A DNA stretch of 64,000 nt. It comes from Pseudomonas sp. EpS/L25 (lineage in GTDB: Bacteria > Pseudomonadota > Gammaproteobacteria > Pseudomonadales > Pseudomonadaceae). Below are positions 53,501 through 64,000 of the stretch, one piece after another. The stretch's first letter is position 1. Each line of letters begins with the position of its first letter. The notes below the pieces were generated by a model. The model saw nothing but the letters and a program-made list of their open reading frames with translations, searched no databases and was not told where the DNA came from. The DNA is taken from contig NZ_LNUP01000002.1 of assembly GCF_001512295.1 (NCBI RefSeq), positions 124,001 to 188,000 on the forward strand, read 5' to 3'. The position numbers and the translations under genes were made by a program.

Positions 53501-53686
53501 GGCCTTGTCTGAAAAGTGCCTGCGCTCGGTCATGCGGTGTTGAAAATCCGCTGGATCGCCAGCTCGGCCTGGGCGGCCCCGTCGCAATGCTCATTTACCA
53601 CTCGTAAACTCGAGCGCGAGTCCGATCCGCTTCCTCACGGATTTTTGCCGTGCCTGACCTGCGCTCGGCGACTTTTCAAACAAGCC
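53501..53686. mobile_element. Miniature inverted-repeat element, variant ends
   Basis: 186-bp element with imperfect ends GGCCTTGTCTGAAAAGT and, inverted, GGCTTGTTTGAAAAGT. Its core (53539-53637) is 88/99 identical to the core of the element at 43624, but its ends differ; CCTGCGCTCGGCGACTTTT near its right end is the inverse of the segment inside the 1262-1311 repeat. No clear target duplication. Located between the M13 peptidase start and the nuoN terminator. Confidence 0.7.
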
Positions 53687-53701
53687 ATGGGCCTAGAAAC
53701 G

Positions 53702-53727
53702 ACGATCCCCGCCGAAGCGGGGATCGT
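53702..53727 (-). terminator. nuo operon terminator
   Basis: Perfect 11-bp stem (ACGATCCCCGC and complement) capped, on the minus strand, by a TTCG tetraloop and followed by CGTTTCT. It begins 16 nt beyond the nuoN stop and ends the nuo operon. Confidence 0.8.
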
Positions 53728-53742
53728 GGCCAACGCCCTGGA

Positions 53743-55194
53743 TCAGAACACCGTCAGCTGCGCCAGTTGCAGCAGCGGCTGCGGATAGACGCCGAGGACG
53801 AAGGTGGCGATGGAAATGGCGATCAGCATCACGCCACCGGCGCGCTGCCCCCAGTTCATCGGCGCATCGTGGCGCTGCAGACCCTGCTCGGTCAGGTACA
53901 GGGTGACCATCACGCGCAGGTAGTAGAACAGGCCAATGGCGCTGCCCAAGACGATGGCCGCGGTCTGCCACCACATGCCCGCTTCCACGCCTACGGTAAT
54001 GACGTAGAACTTGCCGATGAAGCCAGCGGTGAGCGGGATGCCGGCCAGGGACAGCATCATCACCGTCAGCGCCGCGGTCAGGTACGGACGGCGCCAGAAC
54101 AGGCCGCGGTACTCGAACAGCGCATCGGCGTCACGCTGGCCGTTGCTCGGGCTGGACATCAGGGTTATCACGCCGAAGGCGCCCAGGCTGGTGAACACAT
54201 AGGTCACCAGATAGACGGCCACGGCTTCCATCGACAGGCCTTCGCCGGAGGCTACCGCCACCAGCAGGTAGCCGAAGTGGGAGATGGAGGAGTAACCCAG
54301 CAGGCGCTTGAGGTTGCTCTGCATCAGCGCCAGCAGGTTGCCCACCAGCATCGAGGCGATGGCGATGAAGGCGATGGTGTCGTGCAGCCAGCCGTCTTGG
54401 GAGGCCATGGGCATGGTCTGGAACACCCGCACCAGCACGGCGAAGACGGCGACCTTGCTGGCGGTGGCCAGGAAGGCGCCTACCGGCGCTGGCGAGCCTT
54501 CGTAGACGTCCGGCGTCCAGAGGTGGAAGGGCACCAGCGACAGCTTGAAGCCGAGCCCGACGATCAACATGCCGAGGCCGATTTCCATCAGCAGGCCGGT
54601 GCTCGCCGGAGCGTCCATCTGCATGCCGATGTCGGCGAAGTTCAGGCTGCCGGACTGGGCATAGAGCAGGGCCATGCCGAACAGCAGGATGGCCGAACCG
54701 GCGGCGGACAGCACCAGGTACTTCATGCCGGCTTCCAGGGAGCGGCGATTGAAGTAGCTGTAGGCGACCAGGCCATAGACCGGTACCGACAACAGCTCCA
54801 GGCCGATGAACAGGCCGGCGACGTTCTGCGCCGCCACCAGCACCAGACCGCCGGTGGCGGAGATCAGCAGCAGCAGGTACAGCTCTTCGCGGTTGCCCGG
54901 GTAGCCTTCCATGTAGGCGTGCGACAGGGTCATGCAGGCCAGGGTGGCGATCAGGATCAACGCCATGTAGAAGCAGGTGAAGCCGTCGATGCGCAGCAGC
55001 GGGGTGACGTCGATGGCGCCGACGCCCAGGGCCGGAATGCAGGACAGCAGGGCCAGGTTGAGGCCGATCACGCCCAGGGTCGGGATGATGGTGTGATCCC
55101 GCCGCCAGGCGATGCCCAGCATCACCACCACGGCGGTGAGGCCGGTGATGATGATCGGCAGGAGGGCGATGAGGTGTTGGTAGGTAAAGGTCAT
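53743..55194 (-). CDS. nuoN: NADH-quinone oxidoreductase subunit N
   Basis: Antiporter-like membrane subunit of complex I, 483 residues with about 14 helices. Conserved charged positions for proton translocation lie in LGLELLSVPVYGLVAY (Glu) and GLGFKLSLVPFHLWTPDVYEGSPAPVGAFL (Lys, His). ATG 55194 is used; the open frame to 55356 is a shadow of nuoM. Last gene of the operon. Confidence 0.97.
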   Translation of the reverse strand: MTFTYQHLIALLPIIITGLTAVVVMLGIAWRRDHTIIPTLGVIGLNLALLSCIPALGVGAIDVTPLLRIDGFTCFYMALILIATLACMTLSHAYMEGYPGNREELYLLLLISATGGLVLVAAQNVAGLFIGLELLSVPVYGLVAYSYFNRRSLEAGMKYLVLSAAGSAILLFGMALLYAQSGSLNFADIGMQMDAPASTGLLMEIGLGMLIVGLGFKLSLVPFHLWTPDVYEGSPAPVGAFLATASKVAVFAVLVRVFQTMPMASQDGWLHDTIAFIAIASMLVGNLLALMQSNLKRLLGYSSISHFGYLLVAVASGEGLSMEAVAVYLVTYVFTSLGAFGVITLMSSPSNGQRDADALFEYRGLFWRRPYLTAALTVMMLSLAGIPLTAGFIGKFYVITVGVEAGMWWQTAAIVLGSAIGLFYYLRVMVTLYLTEQGLQRHDAPMNWGQRAGGVMLIAISIATFVLGVYPQPLLQLAQLTVF

Positions 55195-55201
55195 GGCGCT
55201 C

Positions 55202-56734
55202 TTACCGGGCGGAAACGAGAGAGGAGAAGGCTTCGCCGAGCCACTGCTGGACACCGGCCATGCTCGCGGCCGAGGTATCCAGCACCGGCTGGGGATAGAC
55301 GCCGAGCAGCACCAGCAGCACGCCAAGCAACAGCAGCATCGACAGCTCGCGCGCATTCAGGCCATGCAGTGCGCCCTCGGCCTTGGCCGGACCGAAGTAG
55401 GCGCGGTGGATCATGATCAGCGAGTAGACCGAGGCGAACACCAGGCCGAAGGTGGCGATGACGGTGATCATCGGCACCACCGGGAAGGCACCCAGCAGGA
55501 TCAAAAATTCGCCGACGAAGTTGCCGGTACCTGGCAGGCCCAGGGAGGCCGAGGCGAAGAACAGGCTCAGCGCCGGCAGGTAGGGCATCCGCGCCCAGAG
55601 ACCGCCCATCTGGCGCATGTCACGGGTGTGCAGGCGCTCATAGAGCTGGCCGCAGAGGATGAACAGGCCGGCGGCGGAGAGGCCGTGGGCGATCATCTGC
55701 ACCACCACGCCCTGCAGCGCCTGGGGGCTGCCGGAATAGATGCCGATCAGCACGAAGCCCATGTGCGAAACGCTGGAGTAGGCCACCAGGCGCTTGATGT
55801 CGGTCTGGGCGAACGACAGGATGGCGCCGTAGAAGATACCGATGATGCCCAGCCACATGGCGATCGGCGCGAATTCCGCCGAGGCGTTGGGGAACAGCGG
55901 GATGGCGAAGCGCAGCAGACCGTAGGCCGCGGTCTTGAGCAGGATGCCGGCGAGGTCGACGGAACCTGCGGTGGGGGCCTGGGCGTGGGCATCCGGCAGC
56001 CAGGAGTGCACCGGCACCACCGGCAGCTTCACCGCGAAGGCGATGAAGAAGCCCAGCATCAGCAGGTACTCCAGCTTCGGATCCAGCTGCAGTTGCAGCA
56101 GGTCTTCGTAGTCGAAGGTCAGGACGCCGGTGGCACCGTAGTTCACCAGCACCAGGGCGATGATCGCCACCAGCATGATCAGGCCGCTGGCCTGGGTGAA
56201 GATGAAGAACTTGGTGGCGGCGGTGATGCGGCTCTTCTTGCCGTCCGCGGAGCTATGGCCCCACAGCGCGATCAGGAAGTACATCGGCACCAGCATCATT
56301 TCCCAGAAGAAGAAGAACAGGAACAGGTCCAGCGCCAGGAATACCCCCACCACGCCGCCGATGATCCACAGCAGGTTGAGGTGGAAGAAGCCGACGTGGC
56401 GCTGCACTTCGCGCCAGGAGCAGGTCACCGCCAGCACACCGAGCAGGCCGGTGAGCAGGATCATCAGCAGCGATAGCCCATCGAGGCCGAAGTGCAGGCT
56501 GATGCCGAAACGCGGAATCCAGCTCATCTGGAATTCCGCGGTCCAGGCGGTTTCGGCGCCGGGTGCCGGAGCCAGGCTGTAGTCGCCGTGGGCCCACAGC
56601 CACAGGCCGAGCACCAGCTCCAGCAGCATGGTGAACAGGGCGATCCAGCGGGGCACCAGCGGGCCGGTCTTTTCCGTGAGGAAGCAGAGCAGGCCGCCGA
56701 TGAAGGGGATCAGGATTAGCCAGGGCAGAAGCAT
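55202..56734 (-). CDS. nuoM: NADH-quinone oxidoreductase subunit M
   Basis: Antiporter-like membrane subunit of complex I, 510 residues with about 14 helices. Key residues are in FFWEMMLVPMYFLIALWG (Glu) and FAVKLPVVPVHSWLPDAHAQAPTAGSVDLAGILLKTAAYG (Lys, proton path). Separated from nuoN by 7 nt. Confidence 0.97.
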   Translation of the reverse strand: MLLPWLILIPFIGGLLCFLTEKTGPLVPRWIALFTMLLELVLGLWLWAHGDYSLAPAPGAETAWTAEFQMSWIPRFGISLHFGLDGLSLLMILLTGLLGVLAVTCSWREVQRHVGFFHLNLLWIIGGVVGVFLALDLFLFFFFWEMMLVPMYFLIALWGHSSADGKKSRITAATKFFIFTQASGLIMLVAIIALVLVNYGATGVLTFDYEDLLQLQLDPKLEYLLMLGFFIAFAVKLPVVPVHSWLPDAHAQAPTAGSVDLAGILLKTAAYGLLRFAIPLFPNASAEFAPIAMWLGIIGIFYGAILSFAQTDIKRLVAYSSVSHMGFVLIGIYSGSPQALQGVVVQMIAHGLSAAGLFILCGQLYERLHTRDMRQMGGLWARMPYLPALSLFFASASLGLPGTGNFVGEFLILLGAFPVVPMITVIATFGLVFASVYSLIMIHRAYFGPAKAEGALHGLNARELSMLLLLGVLLVLLGVYPQPVLDTSAASMAGVQQWLGEAFSSLVSAR

Positions 56735-56761
56735 GACGTGTACTTATCCTTAGTCAGAGGG

Positions 56762-58609
56762 TCAGGCCAGCAGCAGCGCGCCGAGCAACAGCACGGCGCC
56801 CCCCACGATGGACGCTGCGTACCAGCGCAGACGGCCGTTCTCGGTGATGCTCAGTGCCAGGTTGCCACCGCGCGCCAGCAGCGGGATCAGGCCGATGGCC
56901 TGGTCGATGGGGTCGCGGCGCAGCAGGCGGGCCAGCAGCAGGTACGGCTTGACGAAGATCAGGTCGTACAGCCAGTCGAAGCCCCAGGCGTGATACCACC
57001 AGGTCCCGAAGAAGCGACCCGGTGCGCTCTTGGCCAGGCCGCTCACGAAGGAGCGCTTGCCGAGGAATAGCAGGGCGGCCAGCAGGATACCGGCGATGGC
57101 GATGGCGCCCGAGGTGATCTCCAGCGCGTGCTGGCCTTCACCACCGGCATGGCCGACCGATTCCGGCAGCACCCCGGCCAGCGGCGGGGTGATCAGCGCG
57201 CCGACGAAGGTCGAGAGCACCAGCAGCACCGCCAGCGGCAGGTTGTGGGCGATACCATGGCCGGCATGGGCCTCGGTGTGGGCCTGGCCATGGAAGGTGA
57301 TGAAGATCAGGCGGAAGGTGTAGATCGAAGTCAGGAAGGCACCGGCCAGGCCTGCGTAGAGCAGATAGGTGTGACCACTGGCGAAGGCTTCCCAGAGGAT
57401 CTCGTCCTTGGAGTAGAAGCCCGCGGTGACCAGTGGCAGCGCCGCCAGGGCCGAACCGCCCACCAGGAAGCTGGCATAGGCCAGGGGGATCTTCTTCCAC
57501 AGGCCGCCCATCCTGAAGATGTTCTGCTCGTGGTGGCAGGCCAGGATCACCGAGCCCGAGGCGAGAAACAGCAAGGCCTTGAAGAAGGCATGGGTCATCA
57601 GGTGGAAGATCGCCGCCTGCCAGGCACCGACACCCAGGGCCAGGAACATGTAGCCGATCTGGCTCATGGTGGAGTAGGCCAGGATGCGCTTGATGTCGGT
57701 CTGCACCAGGGCGGCGAAACCGGCCAGCACCAGGGTCACGGCACCGACGATGCCCACCAGGTGGAGGATCTCCGGCGCCAGCGCGAACAGGCCATGGGTC
57801 CGGGCGATCAGGTAGACGCCCGCGGTCACCATGGTCGCCGCGTGGATCAGGGCCGAGACCGGGGTCGGACCGGCCATGGCGTCCGCCAGCCAGGTCTGCA
57901 GTGGCAGCTGGGCCGACTTGCCCACGGCACCGCCGAGCAGCGCCAGGGTGGCCAGCACGATCAGCGGATCACCGCTGGCGAAGACGTCGGGCGCCTTCTG
58001 CAGCAGCTCCTGGATGTCCAGGGTGCCCAGGGTCATGAACAGGATGAACAGGCCGAAGGCCATGAAGACGTCGCCGACGCGGGTGACGATGAAGGCCTTC
58101 AGCGCCGCGTTGCCGTTGGCGCGCTCGCTGTAGTAGAAGCCGATCAGCAGGTAGCTGCACAGGCCCACGCCTTCCCAACCGAAGTACAGCAGCAGCAGGT
58201 TGTCGCCGAGGACCAGCAGCAACATGCTGAAGATGAACAGGTTGGTGTAGGCGAAGAAGCGCGAATAGCCCTCTTCACCACGCATGTACCAGGAGGCGAA
58301 CAGGTGGATCAGGAAGCCGACGCCGGTGACCACGCCGAGCATGGTCAGCGACAGGCCATCCAGGTAGAGCGCCATGTTGGGCGCGAAGCCCTCCACGTTC
58401 ATCCACTGCCAGAGGACGATGGTCAGGTGGCCGTCGGCGGGCGGCGCGACGTGGAAGTTCCAGCCGACCCAGGCGGCGACCAGCGCCGCCAGGCCCACCG
58501 AACCCACGCCGATCAGCGCGGAGAGATTCTCCGACAGCCGGCCGCGGGAGAAGGCCAGCAGGAAATAGCCGACCAGGGGAAAGGCGAAGGTGAGGGGTAG
58601 CAGGTTCAT
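56762..58609 (-). CDS. nuoL: NADH-quinone oxidoreductase subunit L
   Basis: Largest antiporter-like membrane subunit of complex I, 615 residues, including the long C-terminal amphipathic helix that runs along the membrane arm. Markers are [21 protein letters not shown] (Glu), [38 protein letters not shown] (Lys and His) and [20 protein letters not shown] 58609 overlaps the nuoK stop by 4 nt. Confidence 0.97.
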   Translation of the reverse strand: MNLLPLTFAFPLVGYFLLAFSRGRLSENLSALIGVGSVGLAALVAAWVGWNFHVAPPADGHLTIVLWQWMNVEGFAPNMALYLDGLSLTMLGVVTGVGFLIHLFASWYMRGEEGYSRFFAYTNLFIFSMLLLVLGDNLLLLYFGWEGVGLCSYLLIGFYYSERANGNAALKAFIVTRVGDVFMAFGLFILFMTLGTLDIQELLQKAPDVFASGDPLIVLATLALLGGAVGKSAQLPLQTWLADAMAGPTPVSALIHAATMVTAGVYLIARTHGLFALAPEILHLVGIVGAVTLVLAGFAALVQTDIKRILAYSTMSQIGYMFLALGVGAWQAAIFHLMTHAFFKALLFLASGSVILACHHEQNIFRMGGLWKKIPLAYASFLVGGSALAALPLVTAGFYSKDEILWEAFASGHTYLLYAGLAGAFLTSIYTFRLIFITFHGQAHTEAHAGHGIAHNLPLAVLLVLSTFVGALITPPLAGVLPESVGHAGGEGQHALEITSGAIAIAGILLAALLFLGKRSFVSGLAKSAPGRFFGTWWYHAWGFDWLYDLIFVKPYLLLARLLRRDPIDQAIGLIPLLARGGNLALSITENGRLRWYAASIVGGAVLLLGALLLA

Positions 58610-58914
58610 CCGTGCATCTCGCTGGCGGCATCGACGTCGAGGGTGTGGAAGCGGCGATAGAGCTGCAGCAGGATCGCCAGGCCGATGCTGGCCTCGGCGG
58701 CAGCCAAGCTCAGGATCAGGATGAACATCACCTGGCCGTCGGGCGCGCCCCAACGGCTACCCGCGACCACGAAGGCCAGGGCGGCGGCGTTCATCATGAT
58801 TTCCAGACTCATGAGCACGAAGAGGATGTTGCGGCGGACCATCAGGCCCACCAGGCCAAGGGCGAACAGGGCACCGGCGAGGGCCAGTCCGTGTTCCAGA
58901 GGTATGGCATTCAT
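58606..58914 (-). CDS. nuoK: NADH-quinone oxidoreductase subunit K
   Basis: Small membrane subunit of complex I, 102 residues with three helices. The conserved buried glutamates are in [21 protein letters not shown] and [22 protein letters not shown] 58914; an upstream extension is a shadow of nuoJ. Confidence 0.97.
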   Translation of the reverse strand: MNAIPLEHGLALAGALFALGLVGLMVRRNILFVLMSLEIMMNAAALAFVVAGSRWGAPDGQVMFILILSLAAAEASIGLAILLQLYRRFHTLDVDAASEMHG

Positions 58915-58939
58915 TGGCTGTTCTCCAGTCCTTGGCGAC

Positions 58940-59452
58940 TCACTCGCCGATCCCGTCTTTGACGTCGCTGCGGCCCAGGTGATAGGCCGCGACCAGGGCA
59001 CCCAGGAGCAGCATGGAGGCCAGCTCGACCGCCAGCAGATAGGGGCCGAACAGGCTGATGCCCACGGCCTTGGCTTCCACCGAGGTATGGCCGATGGTGG
59101 CACCGCCCGGGGTCCGCGAGAGCACCACCAGCAGTTCCACCAGCAGCGCCGCGGCGAGGACCGACGGACCGATCCAGACCTTGGGCGTCAGCCACTTGCG
59201 CTCCTGGTCGGAGACCACCGGACCGAGGTTGAGCATCATCACCACGAAGACGAACAGCACCATGATGGCGCCGGCGTAGACGATGATCTCCAGGGCCCCG
59301 GCGAAGGGTGCGCCCAGGGCGAAGAACACCATGGACACCGCCAGCAACGAGATGATCAGGTACAGCAGGGCATGCACCGGATTGGTGTTGGTGATCACCC
59401 GGAAGGTGGCCAGGACGGCCACCCCGGCGGAGAAATAGAAGGCGAATTCCAC
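58940..59452 (-). CDS. nuoJ: NADH-quinone oxidoreductase subunit J
   Basis: Membrane subunit of complex I, 170 residues with five helices ([42 protein letters not shown], the latter carrying the pi-bulge helix 3 implicated in coupling). The start is GTG with AAGGAG 5-6 nt upstream. Confidence 0.96.
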   Translation of the reverse strand: MEFAFYFSAGVAVLATFRVITNTNPVHALLYLIISLLAVSMVFFALGAPFAGALEIIVYAGAIMVLFVFVVMMLNLGPVVSDQERKWLTPKVWIGPSVLAAALLVELLVVLSRTPGGATIGHTSVEAKAVGISLFGPYLLAVELASMLLLGALVAAYHLGRSDVKDGIGE

Positions 59453-59461
59453 GACAGCTCC

Positions 59462-60010
59462 TTAGGGCAGCAGGCTCTTCACGTTGATCGGCTCTGCCTC
59501 GCTCTGCGCGGCACCCTTGGGCTTGCCCGCGATGGCCATGCCGGCCACCCGGTAGAAGTTGTATTCCGGATACTTGCCCGGACCCGAGATCAGCAGGTCC
59601 TGCTTCTCGTACACCAGCTCCTGGCGGTTGAACTCGGACATCTCGAAGTCCGGGGTCAGCTGGATGGCGGTGGTGGGGCAGGCCTCCTCGCACATGCCGC
59701 AGAAGATGCAGCGCGAGAAGTTGATGCGGAAGAACTCGGGGTACCAGCGGCCGTCCTCGGCCTCGGTCTTCTGCAGCGAGATGCAGCCGACCGGGCAGGC
59801 CACGGCGCACAGGTTGCAGGCCACGCAGCGCTCCTGGCCGTCGGGGTCGCGGGTGAGGACGATGCGGCCACGGTAGCGCGGCGGCAGGTACACGGGCTCT
59901 TCGGGGTATTGCAGAGTGTCGCGCTTGCGGAAGGCGTGACCGAAGATCATCACCACGCTGCGCAACTGGGTGTAGGTGCCATGCAGGATGTGCAGGATTT
60001 CCTTGATCAT
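59462..60010 (-). CDS. nuoI: NADH-quinone oxidoreductase subunit I
   Basis: Peripheral-arm ferredoxin-like subunit of complex I, 182 residues. Two [4Fe-4S] motifs, [12 protein letters not shown] and [12 protein letters not shown], bind clusters N6a/N6b that pass electrons to the quinone site. Ends 9 nt before nuoJ starts. Confidence 0.97.
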   Translation of the reverse strand: MIKEILHILHGTYTQLRSVVMIFGHAFRKRDTLQYPEEPVYLPPRYRGRIVLTRDPDGQERCVACNLCAVACPVGCISLQKTEAEDGRWYPEFFRINFSRCIFCGMCEEACPTTAIQLTPDFEMSEFNRQELVYEKQDLLISGPGKYPEYNFYRVAGMAIAGKPKGAAQSEAEPINVKSLLP

Positions 60011-60020
60011 GACGAATACC

Positions 60021-61031
60021 TCACTGGCCGATGGCCGGCTGGGCGTTGTAGAGCACCACAGCGCCGGTCACCAGCAGGTTGATCAGGGTCAGGGGCAGGC
60101 AGAACTTCCAGCTGAAGGCCATTACCTGGTCGTAGCGCGGGCGGGGGACCGAGGCGCGCAGCAGGATGAAGATCATGATGAAGAAGGCGGTCTTCAGGGC
60201 GAACCAGAAGAACGACAGCCAGGGCAGGGTGTCCAGGAAGGGACCGTGCCAGCCGCCGAAGAACAGGGTCACCAGCAGCGCCGAGATCAGCACGATGCCG
60301 ATGTACTCGCCGACGAAGAACATGCCCCACTTCATGCCCGCGTATTCGATGTGGTAGCCGTCGGCGAGCTCCTGCTCGGCTTCCGGCTGATCGAAGGGGT
60401 GACGGTGGGTGACGGCGATGCCGGCGATGAAGAAGGTGCAGAAGCCGAAGAACTGGGGAACGATGAACCACCAGCCCTGGTGCTGCGCCTCGACGATCTC
60501 CCTCATGTTGAAGGAGCCGGTCACCGCCACGATGCCCATCACCGACAGCCCCATGAACACCTCGTAGGAGAGGGTCTGGGCCGAGGCGCGCATGGCACCC
60601 AGCAGGGAGAACTTGTTGTTGCTCGCCCAGCCGGCGAAGAGCACGGCATAGACGTTGACGCCGGCCATGGCGAAGAAGAACAGCAGGCCGATGTTCAGGT
60701 CCGCCACGCCCCAGTAGGGGGTGATGGGGATGACCGAGAAGGCCACCAGCAGCGACCCCATGGCGATCACCGGCGCCAGGGCGAAGATCATCTTGTCGGC
60801 GAACGGGGGTGTCCAGTCCTCCTTGAAGAACATCTTCAGCATGTCGGCGCCGAGCTGGAAGGCGCCGAAGGGGCCGACCCGGTTGGGACCGTAGCGGTCC
60901 TGCCAGAGACCCAGCAGACGCCGTTCGACGAAGCTCAGCAGCGCCCCGCAGATGACCACCGCCAGGAGGATGACGATGGCCTTGAGGATGCCGATGACCA
61001 CGGCGACGAGGGTAGGGGTGAGCCAGGTCAT
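60021..61031 (-). CDS. nuoH: NADH-quinone oxidoreductase subunit H
   Basis: Membrane subunit of complex I that forms part of the quinone-binding pocket, 336 residues with eight helices. Signatures are [41 protein letters not shown] and the conserved Glu/Asp loop [31 protein letters not shown]. Start overlaps the nuoG stop by 4 nt. Confidence 0.97.
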   Translation of the reverse strand: MTWLTPTLVAVVIGILKAIVILLAVVICGALLSFVERRLLGLWQDRYGPNRVGPFGAFQLGADMLKMFFKEDWTPPFADKMIFALAPVIAMGSLLVAFSVIPITPYWGVADLNIGLLFFFAMAGVNVYAVLFAGWASNNKFSLLGAMRASAQTLSYEVFMGLSVMGIVAVTGSFNMREIVEAQHQGWWFIVPQFFGFCTFFIAGIAVTHRHPFDQPEAEQELADGYHIEYAGMKWGMFFVGEYIGIVLISALLVTLFFGGWHGPFLDTLPWLSFFWFALKTAFFIMIFILLRASVPRPRYDQVMAFSWKFCLPLTLINLLVTGAVVLYNAQPAIGQ

Positions 61032-63745
61032 GCCGCGGCCTCCTGCAGTCCTTCCACGGTGAGGCCGGCGAAGTCCACCGGAATCCCTTCGAAGCCGGCG
61101 GGCAGGCCGACCAGGCCAGCCGACAGCTCGGGCTTGATCTGCAGCGGCAGGCGCAGCTCCTGGCCGGCGACCTGCAGGCGCAGCAGGGCGCCTTCGTTGA
61201 CCCCCAGGCGGTCGGCATCGGCCTTGGCCAGGGCCACGTAGGCGGCCGGGATACGCTCGCGCACCGGCTCGGCGCGGGAAGAGGTCTCTTCGCTGCCGAA
61301 CAGGTGATACAGCGGCACGGCCTGGAAGCCGGACCCGGTGCCGCGCACGGCGGCAGCCGGGACGGCGAACCAGCTGAGGCGGTCACCCTGGGACTCGATC
61401 AGACGGACGCCCGGATCGCCGGCACGCAGGTGACCACCGACTTCGTCCTGGAACTTGTTCCAGGCCTGGGGCGAGTTCCACCCCGGCGACCAGGCGAAGG
61501 GGATCTGCTGACGCGGCTCGACGCTGCCGGCATAGCCTTCCATGGAGAAGGCGAAGGCGGTGTCGGCGTCCTGCGGCGCGCGCGGTTCGTGCACGCTGAG
61601 GTTGGCGCGCATGGAGGTTCGGCCACTGTAGCGGTGCGGTTCGCGGGCGAGCTTGAGGCCCTTGACCCGGAAGCTGGCGTTGGGCGCGGCGTCACGGATG
61701 CCCTCCAGCTGCGGTGCGGCGGTGGCCACGGCGTCGGTGACATGGTCCAGCTGGGTCCAGTCCACCGGGCGGTTGTCCAGGGTATTGCGCAGGGCGTGCA
61801 GCCAGCGCCAACCCTCGCGGACCAGGCTGGAGGGATCGTAGTAGCTCGGCTCATAGACCTGGAAGAAGCGCTGGGCGCGACCTTCCTGGCTGACCAGGGT
61901 ACCGTCGCCTTCGGCGAAGCTCGCCGCCGGCAGCACCAGGTCGGCGCGCTGGGCGGTGGCGGTGCGCTGGTGATCCAGCACCACCAGCACCTGGGCGCGG
62001 GCCAGGGCCTGGTCCACCTGCTGGGCAGGGGCGCGGCGATAGAGGTCGTTTTCCAGCACCACCAGGGCATCGGCCTCGCCACTTTCCAGGGCGGCGAAGG
62101 CGGCTTCGACGGACTCGCCGCCGTAGAGCGCCAGGCCCAGGCTGTTGGCTTCGGGCACCACCAGGCTCAGGGAGCCGGCCTTGCCCTTGGCGGCCAGGGC
62201 CTTGGCCAGGTTGGCGGCGGCTTCGATCAGCGCCGGTTCACCCAGGGAGGTACCGGACACCACCAGCGGCCGCTCGGCGGCCAGTAGGGTCTCGGCCAGC
62301 AGGCGGGCCTGCTCGGCGACGTCGTCGCTCAGGCCGTCGACAGCAGGGGCGCTGGCGTCGATGGCATGGGCCACGGCATGGCCGAAGCGGGCCAGTTCCA
62401 GCGGCGAGCCATGCAGGCGGGCATCGGCGACGTCGTCCAGGCGGGTCGCGGCGACGCTGGCGATGAACAGCGGATTGCGTTCGCTCTGGCCGATGTTCTG
62501 CACGGCGGCGTTCAGCCAGGGCTGGATCTTCTGCGCCGCGGCCATGGCCTCGGGCTTGCCCTTGACCGCCTGACGCAGCGACAGGGCCAGGCGGGCCGCG
62601 GTCTGGGTCAGGTCCTCGCCGAGGACGAAGACGGCATCGTGCTTCTCCATGGCGCGCAGGGTCGGGACGGGCAGGGGACTATCCTGCAGCACCTGCAGAG
62701 CCAGGCGCACATTGGCCAGGTCACGGGCGCTCATGCCGCTGGAGAAGTTCTCGGCGCCGACCAGTTCGCGCAGGGCGTGGTTGCTTTCCAGGCTGGCGCG
62801 GGGCGAGCCGATGCCGATCACCTTCTTGCCACGCAGGAGCAGGGCGGCGCGATCCAGGGCGGCGTCGATGCCGGTCTCCAGGCTGCCGTCCTTCAGCAGG
62901 GCCTGGCGCGGACGATCCTTGCGATTGACATAGCCATAGCCGAAGCGGCCACGGTCGCAGAGGAAGTACTGGTTCACCGAGCCGTTGAAGCGGTTCTCGA
63001 TGCGGCGCAGTTCACCGTAGCGCTCGCCGGGGCTGATATTGCAACCCGAGGAGCAGCCATGGCAGATGCTCGGGGCGAACTGCATGTCCCACTTGCGGTT
63101 GTAGCGCTCGGAGTGGGTCTTGTCGGTGAACACCCCGGTGGGGCAGACCTCGGTCAGGTTGCCGGAGAATTCGCTCTCCAGGGCACCGTCCTCGACGCGG
63201 CCGAAATAGACGTTGTCGTGGGCACCGTAGACGCCCAGGTCGGTACCGCCGGCGTAGTCCTTGTAGTAGCGCACGCAGCGATAGCAGGCGATGCAGCGGT
63301 TCATCTCGTGAGCGACGAACGGGCCGAGGTCCTGGTTCTGGTGGGTACGCTTGGTGAAGCGATAACGGCGCTTGTTGTGGCCGGTCATCACCGTCATGTC
63401 CTGCAGGTGGCAATGGCCACCTTCTTCGCAGACCGGACAGTCGTGGGGATGGTTGGTCATCAGCCATTCGATGACCGAGCTGCGGAATTCCTTGGCTTCG
63501 GCGTCTTCGATGGAGATGTAGGTCTTGTCGCTGGATGGCGTCATGCAGGACATGACCAGGCGCCCGCGGGTGTCGTTCTCGTCGGCGAACTGCTTCACCG
63601 CGCACTGGCGGCAGGCGCCGACGCTGCCCAGCGCCGGGTGCCAGCAGAAATAGGGGATGTCGAGCCCCAGGGACAGGCAGGCTTCGAGGAGGTTGTCCGC
63701 CCCGTCGACCTCGTACGTCTTGCCGTCTACATGGATGGTGGCCAT
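61028..63745 (-). CDS. nuoG: NADH-quinone oxidoreductase subunit G
   Basis: Largest peripheral-arm subunit of complex I, 905 residues. The N-terminal [2Fe-2S] domain ([20 protein letters not shown]) and the His-Cys cluster motif ([17 protein letters not shown]) are followed by [14 protein letters not shown]. The cluster N7 motif [11 protein letters not shown] is present, as in E. coli-type NuoG. A molybdopterin-oxidoreductase-like domain without catalytic function follows. It is separated from nuoF by 136 bp. Confidence 0.97.
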   Translation of the reverse strand: MATIHVDGKTYEVDGADNLLEACLSLGLDIPYFCWHPALGSVGACRQCAVKQFADENDTRGRLVMSCMTPSSDKTYISIEDAEAKEFRSSVIEWLMTNHPHDCPVCEEGGHCHLQDMTVMTGHNKRRYRFTKRTHQNQDLGPFVAHEMNRCIACYRCVRYYKDYAGGTDLGVYGAHDNVYFGRVEDGALESEFSGNLTEVCPTGVFTDKTHSERYNRKWDMQFAPSICHGCSSGCNISPGERYGELRRIENRFNGSVNQYFLCDRGRFGYGYVNRKDRPRQALLKDGSLETGIDAALDRAALLLRGKKVIGIGSPRASLESNHALRELVGAENFSSGMSARDLANVRLALQVLQDSPLPVPTLRAMEKHDAVFVLGEDLTQTAARLALSLRQAVKGKPEAMAAAQKIQPWLNAAVQNIGQSERNPLFIASVAATRLDDVADARLHGSPLELARFGHAVAHAIDASAPAVDGLSDDVAEQARLLAETLLAAERPLVVSGTSLGEPALIEAAANLAKALAAKGKAGSLSLVVPEANSLGLALYGGESVEAAFAALESGEADALVVLENDLYRRAPAQQVDQALARAQVLVVLDHQRTATAQRADLVLPAASFAEGDGTLVSQEGRAQRFFQVYEPSYYDPSSLVREGWRWLHALRNTLDNRPVDWTQLDHVTDAVATAAPQLEGIRDAAPNASFRVKGLKLAREPHRYSGRTSMRANLSVHEPRAPQDADTAFAFSMEGYAGSVEPRQQIPFAWSPGWNSPQAWNKFQDEVGGHLRAGDPGVRLIESQGDRLSWFAVPAAAVRGTGSGFQAVPLYHLFGSEETSSRAEPVRERIPAAYVALAKADADRLGVNEGALLRLQVAGQELRLPLQIKPELSAGLVGLPAGFEGIPVDFAGLTVEGLQEAAA

Positions 63746-63759
63746 AGGGTTTTCTTCTC

Positions 63760-63776
63760 ACCCGCGCGATGCGGGT
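63760..63776. repeat. Small hairpin in the nuoF-nuoG gap
   Basis: 6-bp stem ACCCGC / GCGGGT with a 5-nt loop, inside the 136-bp space between nuoF and nuoG. No T-run follows on the minus strand, so it is more likely an mRNA-processing or stability hairpin than a terminator. Confidence 0.4.
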
Positions 63777-63881
63777 CTGGCTAATGGGAAAACGTTCGCG
63801 CCGTCCTGGCGATCGCCAGTGGCAGCGCCGGCCGGGTCGCGCCCGGCCAGAAAGCTGTGAAGACGGCCCTGGGGCCGATCT

Positions 63882-64000
63882 TCAGGTCACGCTCGCGGAA
63901 GCGGTCGGCCGCGGCTCGCTGGGCGCCTTGCGCACACCGGCCTCGAACTCCTCGCGGAAATACTTGATGGCACTACCCAGGGGCTCGACGGCACCCGGTG
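63882..64000 (-). CDS. nuoF: NADH-quinone oxidoreductase subunit F, C-terminal fragment at window edge
   Basis: Only the last 39 codons are visible ([21 protein letters not shown], then a short Pro/Ser/Ala tail ending ASVT). [12 protein letters not shown] is the conserved end of the NADH- and FMN-binding subunit NuoF. The gene continues beyond the right edge with nuoE and the rest of the operon expected upstream. Confidence 0.9.
   Translation of the reverse strand, partial: PGAVEPLGSAIKYFREEFEAGVRKAPSEPRPTASASVT

Overview
This 64 kb window is GC-rich bacterial chromosome, almost certainly from a Pseudomonas. The evidence is the nuo operon order, the aotJQMOP-type arginine/ornithine importer, the sigma-54 plus NasR-type control of nitrate genes, the PP2C-kinase fusion beside them, and prmB. 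The P. oryzihabitans/psychrotolerans group is possible, but I cannot prove species from sequence alone. I see no rRNA, tRNA, CRISPR array, prophage or complete insertion sequence. Mobile DNA is limited to small non-autonomous elements.

Layout. 1-18.3 kb: mostly unrelated single genes. They are a TPP enzyme (cut by the window edge), prmB, a DEAD-box helicase, a divergent LysR / aldo-keto reductase pair, a GAF-EAL protein, the ergothioneine pair egtB-egtD, a LamB-type porin, a D-hydroxyacid dehydrogenase, the giant helicase lhr and a second GAF-EAL protein. 18.3-20.3 kb: two abutting CTAG-flanked miniature elements, a TorF-type outer-membrane protein, and a 42-codon gene behind an Anr-like half-palindrome. 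20.3-24.6 kb: basic amino-acid ABC importer (aot type) without the usual argR. 24.9-29.7 kb: acetyltransferase, small membrane proteins, FUSC protein, and a ligase-associated exonuclease / ATP-dependent DNA ligase pair.

29.9-43.6 kb: one uninterrupted, tightly overlapped Wzx/Wzy-type exopolysaccharide operon. It encodes the initiating transferase, four glycosyltransferases, export lipoprotein, chain-length regulator with a degenerate kinase module, PslG-like glycosidase, polymerase, hexapeptide acyltransferase and MurJ-like flippase.

43.6-51.3 kb: a nitrate-assimilation locus with ABC importer nrtABC, nitrate-responsive antiterminator nasR, siroheme gene cobA and a phosphatase-kinase. Both nrtA and cobA have a near-perfect sigma-54 promoter followed by a leader. 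In each leader a hexaloop hairpin shares its 3' arm with an intrinsic terminator, the expected NasR (ANTAR) attenuator design. The nitrate and nitrite reductase genes that normally sit here are absent.

51.4-64 kb: an M13 metallopeptidase, then complex I genes nuoN to nuoF (minus strand, running off the right edge).

The most unusual thread is the miniature elements. Two elements with AACCTGTT ends sit inside 5-bp duplications CTGAG/CTCAG whose TGA is the stop codon of the neighbouring gene. A third type sits in CTAG, one copy overlapping a TAG stop. A relative with different ends sits between the peptidase and nuoN.
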